A stretch of DNA of 64,000 nucleotides from Tetrahymena elliotti 4EA (GCA_000231825.2 JH720374.1:252924-316923), one strand, 5' to 3'. Positions 1-15,200 are shown, counted from the stretch's first letter. Numbers and translations are program-made. Notes: generated by a model from the letters alone, not told the origin.

Positions 1-3000
1 AGATATTAGGTAAATTATTTGGTTGAAGTGAATTTATCAACACGACATACTAAATTTTATTTAACGAAAATAAAAATAGGAAATTTAATTGTTGAAAAAT
101 GTTAATTTATGGATGAAATGATAAAGGGATTTAAATCATTAGAGGAAATGCGTTAAAAGATTATTAGCTTCTTATTTTTAGTTGAATATTTTGAGAATAT
201 CCTAAAAATTTAGATGAGTTAAAATTAGCAAAATATTTATTTCTTAAAATTTAGCTCTTTGCTAAAGGCTTACATATTATTTGATCCAATTAATTGTAGA
301 GATACAGAAGCTGCTGTTGAAGATATTATAAATAGAGAAAGATCTGTTGATCAGACAACTACAATTACAAGCTTAAGTATCCTTTAAGGTAATGTTGGTA
401 GCATTATTGCAAGCTTTAAAAATGTCAAGGAAAATGGAAAGATTTTAAAATTCTCAGAAAAAGTCCCTCAAATATTTAAATACAACAAAGGTGAGTTCTA
501 AACTATTGTAAATATTCATTTATTCTAAAGTATTATTTGTAAAAGTAATTTTTTAAATAAATTAATTAAATTACAGGAAAGTGTAACAGATTTGATACCA
601 GATTGCATTGGAAGGTTGCATGATCAATTTTTAATGAGACTTATTAGTACAGGAGTTGCTAAGACTGTTAGAAATTATAGAACTATGTTTGCCAAAGATA
701 AAATGGGTTATATCTTCAGAGTGAAACTGTTTATTAATTTTTACTTTATTAAGTAAGATGATTTTGCTTTTAGTTCTTTAGTAATAAATTGCCCTTCAAA
801 TGATATGTATGTCTTGCTAAATTCGAAAGGTTACATTGAAGGAATGAGTGAGAGCTTTGTCTAACTAATATAAGCAGAAAATGTTGAAAGTGTTTATTTC
901 AAAAAACTAAACATCTCAGCTCTAATACCTTAATTTATTGAGTTTATGCAAGAATTCAATTAAAAAGAAGAATATTCCTTCCTTAAATTTAAGCTAGATG
1001 TACCCAAAGGTAGCTAGCTTTCAAACATTCAAAAATTTTATTTTATTTAGATAAGTTAACTTAATTTTAATTAAAAGATATGAATAAGCTGATTCAGTCT
1101 TTTTTAGTTCACCACTCAAACTATTACAGTTCTTAGTAAACTACAGAAAAAGGAAGAGATTCTGCCCGTAGCGAAATGAATAAGAAGTCAACCAAAACAA
1201 ATACAGATTGGAAGAATAATGTTTCCTCTTTCCTCAATACAAGAGTTTAGTAAAAGCTTTGTAGCTATGAACTTACTTTAAATGTTAGACATGAATTATT
1301 TTAAGATTAAGGAGAAGATGTTCTCATTTATATATTAGAAATTCAAACGTATGTTAATTGGGAAGATTTGTTAGCATCAGAATTCTCAAATAGCACTGGA
1401 GGAAGATCAAAATAATCATAAAAAGTTCTATAAAGTGAAAAAAGTAAAATATTTATTAAATGGACTTTAAAAATATTTTTAAAATAATTTAATTAAAAGC
1501 AAAAGGAGAAAATTTTAATTATTAAATTACTCATATGGAAACAATAGCAAATAATTTAGTAGAATAATAAATGAACAGCTAACATAGTTAACATGAAAAT
1601 CTTAATTTACTGAATACAGATCATCACTTAGACTTAAAACAAGATAATGACATGTAAGCATCAAAGACTCCTAGAATTGATAGCTGTGATAATTTAGATA
1701 AAAATAATCCAATGTAAAAATCTACTGTCATGCAACCATAGCTTTAAAATTATGCACACTTAGATGACTCTAACATGCCTATTTTCGAAAATAAAAAAAT
1801 AGATGAGCATATCTTAGATACTAATATGATGAACCAAACTATAATGATGACTACGTAATAAAATGAAGATGATAAGGAGTTAATTCATCAGCTTTATTAA
1901 GCTAAAACAATGAAGCAAACTAAATAAGAAGATATGACCACAAATTTAGAAAGTTCTATACATTAAACTAATTAAAATAATTAAGATAACATAGAAACAG
2001 CCTTCCATATCAGCTAAGAATAAAATAACTCAAAATTTGCATAATAAAAAAAAGATGATGATAGCTCCTAAGGCCACGATTCCAAAAATAATGGAAAAGA
2101 ATCCATATCAGTATTTGACGATGTTAAAAAAGAAATAGGAAACGATTTGATTAGATAGATGGGAAGAAATAATGATATACCTTTTGATTAAGGCTCTAAA
2201 TCTTCTATGTAATCTTCATCTTCTAGTATAGTAAAGCACATCATTGATAACACTACTAGTAAGTCTACACCTCCTTTCTTAGCTATTTTATATGGAGTTT
2301 TTGTCTTTTAATTCTTCGTATTCATTACTGTAGTTGTAGTATTATCTGTCACAATCTCTAATAGCTTTAATAGTTATACTTCAGGTATTAATTTCAATTT
2401 CTAAATTTTATTTACTGTCTGTACTTTAATTTGAGAAGGGTAAAATAAAACAAATTATTTTTAAATAATCCTCACCACTTTAAAAGAATTTGAAAATATT
2501 ATTAAAAGATAATGAATCTAGTTGATTAAAATTAATTTTATTTTTTTATTAAAATAGCATTAAACAGAATGGGAAGGTAACTTAAATCTTTATCTTTATC
2601 AATGATTTATTTTTTTTTCATGAACAAAAAATTAATTTAATTTAAAAAATATTAACAGTTCATCAAAAATGTTGATTCCTGTAAACTAAGCTATGATGAC
2701 ATCAGACCTGACTTCACTAAATAACATGAAGTAGCTCAATCCAGTTCCATCACAAGAATATATGAGCACCATGGAATCGATTACTAGATCAGGATATAAA
2801 CAATATTCAGAAAACCTATTTGATTTCTTAGATTTGTAAATTTAGTATAACTACCAAAAGATTGTTTTTAAAATGATTGTTGATGCATACTTGATGTCAT
2901 ATAAAAAAAATACAGTTGCTTAATAGTATTTTACAGAGTTCTTAAAGCAAATAGGCACTTCTTTATATAACCTTAACAGAGAAGACTATCAAAGTACACA

Positions 3001-4822
3001 TAAATTTCATTTTTACTGATTTTTATATTAATTAAAATATTTTATGAATAGGTGAAATTACAGTTTTTGTTGAGGAAAAGTATCTTCTAGTTAATAATCT
3101 GAATAGTACTTAATCCAATCTTCTTATTTCTATGCAAAGTATTAGCGATGATTTGGATAGTCTCTAATCAAGTATCATTGTAGTAAATACCTACAGTATT
3201 GTTTTGGCAATTGTTCTTATCATTCTTTCATTCGGATTTATTATTCCCTCTTACAAAAATCTTAAGTTTAAATCTGAAAGAATTTTGATGATAGTAAGTC
3301 GTTTAAAATAAGAAGAGACTAGTGAGATAGTTTTCCACCTCAAAGGAATACAATCCAAGCTTTTTTCAGATGATGATGAGTATCTTCATATTGATTTTTC
3401 TAATTTTGCCCTGAGAGAAGAAAATGAGCTAGAATAGTCATAAAGAGCAAACAAGAAGAAAACAAAATAAAGATAAAACTACCTTTACGATAGAATATTT
3501 GATAACAAGCTCAAGTTTTGGTCTTTTATTGTCATACTCATATTCCTTTGCCTTCTTTCTGTTTTATTTTTCCTGATTGTAAATCTATTAATTAACTTTA
3601 TCTATTATTTTTAATTTACTGCAAAATGATTGATTTTTAACAAAAATACATTTTTTAAAAATTTAATTTAAAAAAAAGATTTTTATTTACTTGAACTAGT
3701 TCTAATCTATATTTGGTACTCCAGCTAACTAATACAAATAGTTTATAGCTGGTTCTATGCAATTTACAACAGCATCAAGCAGCCATAATTCCATTTTAAT
3801 TCACAATCTTCTCAAGGATGGCAACATTTAATATTTAACAGAATAAAAGCTTAATGAATTAATTGAACTGAGAGCATAGTCCTTATAGTAAAGCTAGTCA
3901 TACTTTTCATAATAATTTGTTAAACTTCAATAGCAAGGTAGTACCAGTGAGTTCTAAAAAATGATAATAGCAGTAAGTTAATAGGATATTTGTGAATAAA
4001 AGATACTAAATGATAAATATACTACATATTGTTAGAAAGCTCTATAAGGTATACTCACTTAAGGTCTGCAGCCTACTATTTCCACAATAATTCAAAAGAT
4101 TCAAAATGAAATGAATATAGAAAAAGATTTTAACTTATTTATTTAAAGCTAAGAATATCAAGATGGAATTATTGTACAATAACTTTTAACAAACATAATG
4201 ACGTATGTTGTTGTTTAGTTTGAAAATTAAAACATGAACATTAAGGACAACTACCTTAATATCCTTTTACTCATTCTTTCTTTAGGAAGTGTCATTTATG
4301 TTTTGATATTCTTTATTGTAATTGCAGTTTATCTCAATAAGCTTAAAAGAGAGTACCTTGTAATAAAGAAAGCTATTTAGCTAGTTCCATATAGAAGGTT
4401 GACAGAAGGTATTTATTATTTTTAGCAACACAATTATCATAAATTGATTAAAATATAAATAATAAAATAGATTCGATGACCTTGTTCTTGCTCAAAAAAG
4501 TTATGGATGTAAATAACATATTTCTCTTTTTTATTCAACATTTTTCTTAACATATCTACATAAATATTTAAAGTTACAATGAGATTAAGATCAGAATAGT
4601 TTAACATAAATTTTAAATTCTATTGTAAAATTTTACTATAACTATAAAAATAGGTTTGAGTCATCTTAAATTTTAACCTTAACATTTAAAGCAAACAATA
4701 GCATAAAATACATATTATACAACAGAAGATAGAAAAATATTCAAAGAGACAAGTTATATCTATAATTATTTACTTATATAAATTAGTTAAAATTAGTTAA
4801 TATCTTATAAATATTAAATTGA
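1..4822 (+). CDS. PAS-domain multipass membrane protein, TmcB-like ciliate family (5' truncated)
   Basis: The gene enters from the left edge, so its N-terminus is missing. The visible N-terminal part carries a PAS-type fold (ENGKILKFSEKVPQIFKYNK, then a segment holding CIGRLHDQFLMR and DKMGYIF), typical of the large ciliate TmcB-like PAS family. A long acidic, Asn/Gln-rich linker follows (about 1500-2260). Then come four hydrophobic segments, near 2270-2360, 3195-3265, 3505-3580 and 4255-4340, with extracytoplasmic helices between them. TAA/TAG codons are read as Gln throughout. I infer introns near 497-577, 1009-1079, 1443-1499, 2386-2656, 2993-3052, 3580-3700, 4410-4470 and 4509-4594. The last exon (4595-4819) keeps the frame and ends at TGA 4820-4822. 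The role is unknown; PAS plus membrane segments suggests a sensor. Small exon choices around 2386-2656 are uncertain. Confidence 0.75.
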
Positions 4823-5608
4823 AGGTATTTATTTATCTGATATTTAATCCATACCTATACACTAAATACATATCTATCATACATACATATTTCCATTTGT
4901 CTATCTGTCTCTAAAAAAAAATTTTTTTAATTATATTTGTTAAAATAAAGATTTCTACTCTCTTTATTTTATTTATTTTAAGATATTAGCATAATATTTC
5001 ACATATTAACATAAATAAATTATCTCAAACCAAAATTTGTCTTAATTTTAAAGAAAATTAATAAATTTTTGAATAACTTTTTCAAATCATGTAATATTAA
5101 TCAATGAAAATATTTTTATTTTTCAATCATAAAAATTGTTTACTATCATTTTTTAAATGATATTGGGCTTGCTTACATATTTCTTGATAACCTGATATTT
5201 TCAAAAATAAAATTCCATTAATTAGTTTTTGAAATTCTTATATTTTATTAATACATCCCTACAAAATATAATTTTTTCTTTTTTAAATTGATCTTTAATT
5301 TAAAGCAAACAATCAATCAACTGTTTTTAATTGAAGATAATTATGTAAAATATTTTTAAAAATGAAATTTGAAACTCAAATTTTATTATTTGAATAACTT
5401 AGGTAAATTTAGAAATAATCAATATTATAAAATAAAAAAAGATAAATTTTGCTTTCAAATAATAAATAATTTTGAATAAACCCAGTACTTAAAATAAATA
5501 AAAATTAATGTTTTGACTTTTCTAAGTTAATTAAAATAATTGTTAGTTAAAGAATTATTAATTAATTAAGTTAACTCAAATTAATTTTAGTTTAAAAAAA
5601 AGATTATT
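4823..5608. other. AT-rich intergenic spacer between convergent genes
   Basis: This stretch holds poly-A/T runs and has no frame with coding character. It separates the 3' ends of the PAS protein and the Asn/Gln-rich protein, so both 3' untranslated regions must lie here. No RNA gene or ordered repeat was seen. Confidence 0.6.
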
Positions 5609-8600
5609 TCAATATTAATTAAATACAGTAAAGGAAGTATTTGTATTTGTATTAATAACTTCAGTATTAGTCTATAGACTTTCTCTTCTTACTTACTATT
5701 ATTATTGTTGTTGCTAATCTATGAAATTAGATTAATACATAGATAATTATGATTTGTTGTTAGAATTTTTCAAATATTGCTTATTTGATTCATAGGTTTA
5801 ATGTAGCTTTTCAACTAATGAAAACTCTAACTATTCAAGTGCTGTTATTTTTTGCTCTAATTCTTCTTTTTAAACTTTTTCATCCTTTATTTTTAAAAGG
5901 AATTATTACATTTAGGAAGTTTGATTATATAATTGCTAGAGATGTCTTTACTCTTGGTACTTTAGTTATTATTATTTTATTTTATTCTTCTTTTCACTTG
6001 ACTTTAATAGATGACTCTACTTCAAATCATCAGCAACAGATTTATTAATATGAGAGTTGAACTTTACAGAACGAGCCATTTCTTATTTTTCTCTTTGTTG
6101 CTATGTCATTACCTTTTTAATTTTATCGTTATGATCTCTTTTAGCATTTTAGACAATACCTTTTTTGGTTTCTATCCAAGTTTTTTACTATATTTCTATG
6201 GCTGAGTGGTGATTTTAATGCTATTCCTAAACTTATTGATGATTCTTTTTAACATTTTCAGCTTGCTATTTAGAGGAATATGCTTTTTTTCTTATTTATT
6301 CTTCTTCTCTTTACAATAACTTAATTCTATTTTCTAATAACTTTAAATGGTTATTTAATTGGCTCTTCAGTTTTTTTGTCAAAAACATTTCATGCCCCAT
6401 CTCTTCACTTTAATAACCTACATTCCCAACTATATTTCCTAGAGATTTATTTCTTTATATTGATTTAATGTTTGAATTACTTTATTGATGCTAAGTGTTT
6501 CTTTTCTAATTAGTTAAACCATTCAAAAAAGAAGAATTATTTAAACTATTTGGTTATGTTGGAAGATATATTTTGTTATTTACTGGAGTGGACTATTTAT
6601 TTACTTGCACAGGTAAATTATTATAATTCTAAAATTGATTTAAGTTTGAAAGTGAGGTATGTCTTTTAAAATTTTAAATACTTTCAGAAGGCTAATTATT
6701 ATTAGGATGCTAAATGTAGTTAATGTTCTCATTATTTTCTTGATTTTAAAAATCATTATTATTGGGCTATTAATAAGTTTACTACTTATTTAGATTTATG
6801 TGAGAGAGTTAGGTTTTGAAGTTTTACTATGTATTTTTATGAGAGCTTGGAGATTAACTGATATTAAAACTTGTGTTCTAATTAAGTGTTGTTAGAGTAT
6901 TCTAAAAGCTTTTTTGGAGATTAAGTTAAGGAACAATTGTTGGTCTAATTTGTTTGTTTCTTATTTAGGGAGAATCTTGCAAGTAATAGTACGAATTGTC
7001 TGGAGAATCCTCCTCTAAATTCTAATTACATGAGTATCTTTGATTATTTTTGCCAGGGGATTTTTCAATAGAAACAACATTATCATACTAATTATTGGCA
7101 TTTTCTTCCTCTTTTTCAGATATTTTTTTGTTAATGTTTTCAATATAAACATTTTCTATATGATACATTCCCTATTCAGTTTATAATGTTTATGGTGAAA
7201 ATTAAAACTTTTATATATGATCACATCCTCCATTTTAGCTCTCTACAGTAACCATATTCATTCCTTATAAAGTACTCCAGTTTTTCTAATTCAAATTTTA
7301 TGCAGATTTTAAGTCTTCTTAAGTTTAGAATTAAGTATCAAATATGAAAATTTCATTTAGGTTACTTTCACTTTTATTAGGGCTCTAATAATTTTAGTTA
7401 TTGTTATAATTATTGCTATTAGGGTATTCCTATATTTTATTTGAATCCTAATCGATATACGTTTCATTTTTTTATTTGTTTTAACACCTTTTAACATTTT
7501 AAAGATCAGAATCATCCTTTGAATTTAACAACTAGAATTAATTGTATTTATTTTAATAACTGCTATTAGTAGTAGTTAATGAGCACCCTTTTAAAACAGG
7601 AATCTTATAGCCATTTTCTGAAACTTCAGACATATCTATATAAATTGTATTTACTAATTTTCCTTTTCTTGATTGGTTAAGAAGTGAGTTCTTGTTACTT
7701 GCACTATTGCCCATTTAATCCTCTGATTTCTAGCTTTAAGTATTAATTTATTTAGATGCTGTTTACTCTTCATTTGTTAAATATGAGTTACTTAAATTTT
7801 AATTTTATATAGGGTATTGTTGAAAGTCATTTTAATTAATTATAATATTATTGTAATAGTCTGGTGATAAAGAAAAGTTTTATAGTTTTTGATTCAACTA
7901 TTCTTTGTTTAATTAATCCTAATAAAAAGGTTAATTTTAGATTTATTAATATTGAATTTGCTATGAATTGTCAGCTTATCTATGTTTATTAAAGCCTTAT
8001 ATCTCATCTTTACTTCTATTGTCATGATATTGTAGAAACTCTTAATTTTACAAATCTGTGTTATAATTTTGTTAATAGTTGTTAGAAAATTATTAAAATT
8101 CATGCTATTAAGTATCTTATGCTGACAAGTATTTGTCAGCTACATAGTAAGGATCTATTAAAAAGGCTGCTTCTGTTAAAGGTTTTTACATAAACTAAAT
8201 ATTGCTTGAGGTTTTCTTAAATTTTTCTTCTTGGTTTTCACTTTCTTAATTAAAATAGTTTTAATTTTAATTCAATTGATCTGACTATTTAGTTTCAGAA
8301 AAATGTTATTCAGTCTCTTCATTTTTATTTGTTGTTTTTTTATTTATAGGGCTACTTACTTTTGAAGTGATATTTGATTAAGGTGAACTTTTTTTACTCT
8401 GTTTGGTTGGACTAATATTTGTTTAGTTCTTTTGGTATTATTTTCTTTAGTTGCTAAATGTGAAAATTCCTTAGTTTTCTTAGATTTGATTGAATTTTTC
8501 TTTTTCTTTTTCAAGCTTTTCTTATTCAAATTTCATGAGTTACTGAATTTATTAAACTTTTTTATAAGATGGAGAGAGCAAAGAAAGTAGTTTTTCTTCA

Positions 8601-11329
8601 TTTCCTTTTTATTAACTCATTTAATCTTCTGTTTATAGTTGTGTATTGTCTATTTATTGTAAGGAATCTTTAACTTTTGGAGGCTTCTTAGGAACATTTA
8701 ACTTCTCTTGACTTGTGTTCCTCTCTTTAGATTTTGATAAAATATTTTTATTGTTTTAAGAATTATTTAAGCAAGTAGAGCTGGCTAATTAACTATTAGA
8801 ATTACACTTAGATGAGTTATAGTTATTCTCAAGTATATTAGAACCATCAAGACTTTTCTCAGTTTTATTGAGGGATACTCTTCTAGGATTAACTAAACAT
8901 TATTTATGATTTCCTTTAAGACACAATTCTATTTTCTCCTCCTTTGAAGACTCATTAAATTAACGAATTCTATTATAATAATTAGATGCTAGATCATAAC
9001 TTTAATTAGATTTTCTGCTTTTCTTTTTGGTATCTTCATTAGTATTTTATTTATTTGTTTTATAATAATAAATTTAACTATTTGGATTCGAAGACTAATT
9101 TGTATTCTATTTTTTATTCAAAACTGATTATTAAGTTTAACAATCTGTATCTTGTTCTTCTTTGATTTAAACCAAACCATTAAATTATTGACCTTTACCT
9201 GATTTTTAGCTATTTAGAGAGTTATTGGATTATGCAAAGTTACTGCTTTATCCATTTTAAGAGCTGCTTGCTTAATAGATGGTTACTGATGACTAATCTG
9301 ATTATTTCTAATTTTAATCTGATTTGTTGTTGTTTTAAAAGATATATTTTTCTGAATTTTGATATGAAGAATTTTAAGCTTAATAATTTTAAATGATATC
9401 TTCTCTTTGGCTTACATTTTCTGAAGGAATTTATAATGGATTCATAGTAGAAGACATTTCGCAAATTCTCATGGTAGTGTGATTACTTTCTCCTTAGAAA
9501 CAGGAGCTAAGTTTATTTTATCTGACCTAAATATCAATTGGAGAAGTAAGAGCAGTTGAATTAGATTCTTTTGGAGACATGTATTAAGATTAACTACCCC
9601 TTCTTTACATTGAGATAGGATAAAACTGATACTATTGTTATTCATTCATTTATTTTGTAATATTCTTGGCATTTTGTTAAGAATCATTCTATTAACTATT
9701 TTAACCTTCTTATTGATTATTTTAGGATACCTACTTAGCAGATAAATTATTTGTTAATTAATCATTTTAAATAGGAGGACTTAATAATTAAGGGAATTAG
9801 GAGAGTTAATTTTTAGCAGAAAGCAAAGAATTCAATTCCACATTTGTGTTAGATAGATTTTAAGTTGTAGAGTTTGGTTTATTTATTTCATTCACTTTAT
9901 GGTTTTCTGTTTACTAAGAACCCTTAGACATATTTGAAAGTTCATTAAATTAGCTATTATTACTTTAATTAGTTATTTAGTAAGGTTGAAGTAACTAGTA
10001 TATTGTAGAAGAGTTATTATTGTTTGATTAGGTGGTATTCAAATTATTTGAACTTCCAAAAGTAATAGTGTAGGGTGTTAGTTGTTATTAATGGTTTTGT
10101 GTTTTTTAATTTAACTTCTTTTATACATTCTAAACATTGTAGACTTGAAATTTATTCATATTTTAAGTATTTTAATTCTATTAGTTGAGGCTATTTGTAT
10201 TTTCTTGGTTAATATCTTTATTTAATGCACTAATAAGAGATAAGTTAGGTTAATTTTTACTATTTAATGCATGTATATTACTAATCTAATTATCAGGTGA
10301 TACATTCCTACTATTTTGAATATTCTCATGCATATTAGGATTAAAATTTATTTCTTTGTTTGGAGTACCAACATAATTGGTTTAAATATAGCTTCCTTAA
10401 TAAATATGTTATTTGTGCACAAGATTTGGAGAATGCTATCTAACATTTTTGTATACTTCAAAACTATTTGGCTAATTTTGCAAGGTTATTTATTATTATA
10501 CAGGAGTAGATACTAAAAATTTAATAGGGGAAAACTAATTTGGATTTGATATGGGTATTTAAGAACTGATATTATATATATTCTAGTAATTATTAGATTG
10601 TATTGAAGGTTATTACTGCTATAATTGTTATTAATTAAAATTCACTACTGTAGGTATTCCGGTCATAGTGTGGTTTTCTTTAGTTGGTAGAAAATTTTGG
10701 TTATTTTATTAGAAATTCTAAAAATTTCTATGATTATTTATTTATTGCTATTACATACCTATTTAGTTTAAATTTAACTAAAAGCTAGGTTTATTACTAC
10801 TTATTTAAGATACTGGATTTGCTAATGAAATTCCATTTAAAGGAATCAATTTTTAATTTGGAACCACAGAAGCATTAGGGAAATTGACTACAGCTTATGA
10901 GGACTCAAGTGATTAAGCGCCTGAATATGGGTAGCTTCTCTGTATATTTTCTATAAAGCAATCAGAACCTAAATAGAGAGCTTATGGATTGCTAAAATTT
11001 GGATTCTTAATTATTGCTAAATTCTATTTGAAATTATTAGGAGATGTTGCATGATCTGAAGTAATAACATTCCTCATATTTTCATTTGAGCGAACTTATC
11101 CTTCCTAACTTTTATAAGTATTTTGTTAAGATCTTTGCTATGGAGACGGAGTATCATAATTCATTTGCGATTGACTGCATTAGGCTGTGATTCGATCTAA
11201 CGACTATTCAGTTATTAAATCTTTTTAATCTAAAAATGTTTAAGTCTGAGATAATCTTGGACCTTTCTCAATCCCATTTGGGATTGATATTTACTGAAAA
11301 AGAGTGTTTATATTTTATTATTTAAACAT
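5609..11329 (-). CDS. Very large intronless Asn/Gln/Ser-rich protein with C-terminal coiled coil
   Basis: A single uninterrupted frame of 1,907 codons runs from ATG 11329-11327 to TGA 5611-5609. It contains a very large number of in-frame TAA/TAG (Gln) codons and no internal TGA. The protein is dominated by Asn, Gln and Ser. It has many short pieces such as QQQQINNHRNFQNFQQNNQN, scattered SP/TP sites and few hydrophobic stretches. A Glu/Lys-rich helix (KFEQEKLEKEKEKFNQI) lies near the middle. The last 250 residues or so are a long coiled coil (for example KSQAENVKKNHQQVQEQHQ). The tail has a Gln run, then NTNTSFTVFNQY. No enzyme or known domain is recognisable. A gene this long with no intron is unusual beside its intron-rich neighbours. 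A cytoskeletal, RNP-granule or regulatory scaffold role is possible but is inference only. Confidence 0.85.
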
Positions 11330-12279
11330 ATTTAAAGAAAGATGAATGAATTATAAGCCAAATGGATTGCTTGTTTGTAAACTTAATTTGTCACTACTTT
11401 CTCTTAATAAAAAAAGACCTAATTTTTAATTTAAATGAATGTGTTGTAAGTATCCTCCTTTATCTTAAAAAAATAATTATTTTTTAATTATTTGAATCCT
11501 TGTTTGTTATTGTGTGTACTAATTATTGTTAGTATGTAAATCAAAGTTAAACTGAAATCTAATTTTTTTATTCAGTTATTAGTAATTTCTTTTGTTTATT
11601 AATTTTTTTGTTTGTCTCGATTAAATAGAGAATGTAAAATATTCTTTTTTGAAATTACTTTGTCAATATCTATTACTGCTAAAATTAAAATCTTGACTTT
11701 TATCATTCAATCAAATGGTTAATTTTCAATATAGTTGTTAGGAAAACCTTTAATTAGGTACTTCTTTCATTCATAATTTAAATTTTTTTTATTGCTTTTT
11801 TTGAAAAAAAAATGATTCAAAATTTTCAAGAATTTAGTAAAAATTGATTAAAGAATTCTATGAAATAAATTTTGAATTAAAATTTGTTGCTGAGATTAAA
11901 ATTATTTGTTTGTTTATTATTTTAAAAATTTTAATTTTTTTGTAGTAGAAAATTTATGCAAGTTTTAGCTTTGACTAAAACTTAAGTTATGAGATATTTA
12001 ACATGTGATAAAAAACTAATTGCTGAACGATAATTTAAAAAAAATTGGCTTTAAATTAAAAAATAATATTGATTTTGTATGACATTAAATTTTTAAAATA
12101 AAAAGTTTATTATTTCTAATTAAATTCATTTACAAATTTAAAGATTTTTTCAAAGAAGCAAATATTAAATAGAATTTGTAAAATTTTTAAAGCTCAAAAG
12201 GAATTAGTCAAGCATAATTTTTTGATAAGAAATGGAGAATTTGTAAACAAACATCAAACTATAAAAGAACTTTTTAGTT
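11330..12279. other. Divergent promoter region
   Basis: This AT-rich spacer lies between two genes transcribed away from each other, so it must contain both promoters. Only homopolymer runs and no convinc­ing frame or RNA were seen. Confidence 0.55.
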
Positions 12280-15200
12280 ATGACAAGAACATTTGAAATA
12301 GGATGTAATGAGCATAAGCTTTCATAAAAATTGTATAAATCAATCATCTTTTTATTAATTTAATAAATAGCACTTTCTGAAGTGATTAAGAGCTCTTATG
12401 AAAGCAAAGATGCATTAAAGCATGGATTAGTATAGTCATTGATTAGCTTAATAAAAGGTCTTATTTAGGATTTCTCATCTTGCAAAGAACTGTTAAATTC
12501 TCATATTTGCGAACATGCTTTACATGTATTAGATACAATGTTGTTTAATTTATTCACAAAGCAAAAGAAAGAAGAAAGATAGATTTTTAATAATGATATT
12601 TATGAAGGATCTCAGCAAAGTGTTATGAGTAGATTTTAAAATAGTGAAATATCTAGTGCTACTATAGCTATTTTTTAAAACCAAATAAATGATCAGTTTA
12701 TTCAAAATTTTAAATCTTTTTTTCAAGAATTATCGAATAACAAAGAGGTCTTTTTAAGCTTAGAAGAACTTTTTAATCTTCACAGACCAAAAAGTGAATT
12801 GAAATCAGCTTTAAAGAGTCTCATAAAAACAATTATATATATTTAGCAAAAAGAAGATTTTCAAAATTTATAATTAGATGAGAATGTTAAACCTTTGGCT
12901 CCTCTATACACAACTAACTTATAGCCACCTAATATAAAACTTTAAATTGATGAGGTTAACAAAATATTATTTGGAAACAGATTGGATAAGATAGTACGTA
13001 TATTAACATCAAAAGAAATTATAGGAAGCTAATAAGAAGTTCATTTTGCAGTAGGTAGAATCTACTTTGCAGCACATAGCAGAAATAGAAGCAATTTCAA
13101 TAGAAATGCTTTTAAATAAATAAAATATACTGGAAAGGACATGATCTACAATCTTATCAGGTAAAATTTACAAAAAATTATGTCTAACATTTTAGAGTTT
13201 ATTTAATAAAATATATTTTAATTATTTTTTTTATGTTTATTAATAAAGACACTATGTAGTTAACTAATCTCCTGATAAATAAAAAACTTAAATTTGTAGT
13301 TAGAAAGATACAGAAAAATATCCTATTCCAGCATTCATATTAAATTATCTCTAGCTTCTTTTTATGCCAATTTACAATCAATTTTAAGAGTTGTTTGATA
13401 AATATGTTATGGAAAAGTATACTAAAAATCAAGAGCAATTTTACTCAGAAATTTTTTCTACAACAACATAATTCATAATACCATTCTTTTAAAATCTTCC
13501 TATTGAATTTTGCAACTTTTTCACTCAATTTTATTAAATAATATATGATAATCACGAGTAATTTTCTGATAAATTGAATGACCTTTTCCCAGTAAAATAG
13601 CTTTTTGTGAACAGATTCTTCTTAAATCCTCACTTGAGATTATATTCACTTCCCATAAAACAAGAAAAAGAAAATGACTATGTAGAAGCTTTAAATTGGT
13701 TCAGCAAGTTGTTTTACAACAATTCTAAATAAGATAAATTTTAAAGCTAAAATTCATTTTTCTTAAAGCTTAATTCTATCATTTAAGATTGCTTCTAAAG
13801 AGTATTTACAGCTTTATTCTCAAGATTTTATTTTTTTAATTTTTAATTTATATTTATTAGATTGTGACTAACTATCATTAATTGACTCAATCCTCAGGAC
13901 ACATTGATGTTTATAATTTGTATCTTGTAGACCCCATACTTAAAAAAGACTATAACTTCATATATGAATTGATAAAATTGATTTCTTTTTCCGAGCATGA
14001 ATAAAAGGAATACCATTTACATAAGTTTAAACAAAATTTTCCAGTAAAAAAAAGAATTGAGTAGAAATTATAAATGGATATTATTAGAGAGATAGCTACA
14101 CCAATTAATGAAAATATAAGTTAAAAAATGAATGATGATAGTCCTCAGAGATAATAATCCTAATAAATATATGAAGAGAAATCTTTTAGTGAAAAAGAAA
14201 AAAAAGGAGGCTAAAATGATTATTAATAATAATAATAATAATATTAGAATTAATAGTAAGCTTTAAAAAATAAATCAGATCAGTTAGCAGCAGATTATTA
14301 AAATTAATTGCTTCTATAATAAATTTAACAATAGTAATAATAGTTATCTGAGATGCAAAGATAAAGATCGACCAACACAATAGCAAGTAACCCAAATTTT
14401 AATAATAACTTTGGTATGTAAATAGGTCCAAATAATTCCTTAAATATCAATGATACTCCTTCTCATTTAATAAATAATGGGGTACTTTAATATGGAAATC
14501 CAAATTTCTTATTAAATAATGCAAATAGTTTTGCTTCAGCAATTAATAACAACTTTAATAATACTAATAATAGTACACCAATCAATTTATTTAATAAACT
14601 CTAAGCAAGAGATGAAGGATCAATAAGAAATGCTGAACTTCAAGGTATGTATGGATATGGAAATCATTAAGAACTAGATAGAGATTTTCTAAAGCAATAA
14701 GCTTATAAGTATGAATAAATGAAGTAAAAAATTGAAGAAGAACAATAGCTTATTGATAGATTTATATAGAAAAAAGAAGAGGAAAATAACTAAAAATCTC
14801 AAGCAATAAAAAATCACTTTTAGCAATACAATAAATAGCAAGAAGAAAAGAACTATGATGACAAGTTAAAAGAAAATTTAGAAAGATAAATAACAGATAT
14901 GTATGAAAAGCAGATAAAAAGCATGCAAAATGAGATCTAATAAAATGAATTTAAAAATGTATTACAATAAGAAATATTGATGTTGCATGAGAGAAATGAA
15001 TTCTTAAAATTGATACTAAAGCAAAGATATCCTACAGAAATAGATTACATAGACTAATTAGACAATAAATAATCAGTAATTCATTTTTTTAACTTACCTT
15101 TTTATTAATTTTCTTTTAAAATTAACAAAAATATAGATAGATGAATGGAAAAAATCTTTTGAACAATAAGAAAGAAAGGAAAGAAGATAGAATAGAAACT

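Noticed and set aside
5785..6205. Two plus-strand frames of 87 and 64 codons
   Set aside because: They are antisense shadows of the C-terminal coiled coil of the large minus-strand gene.
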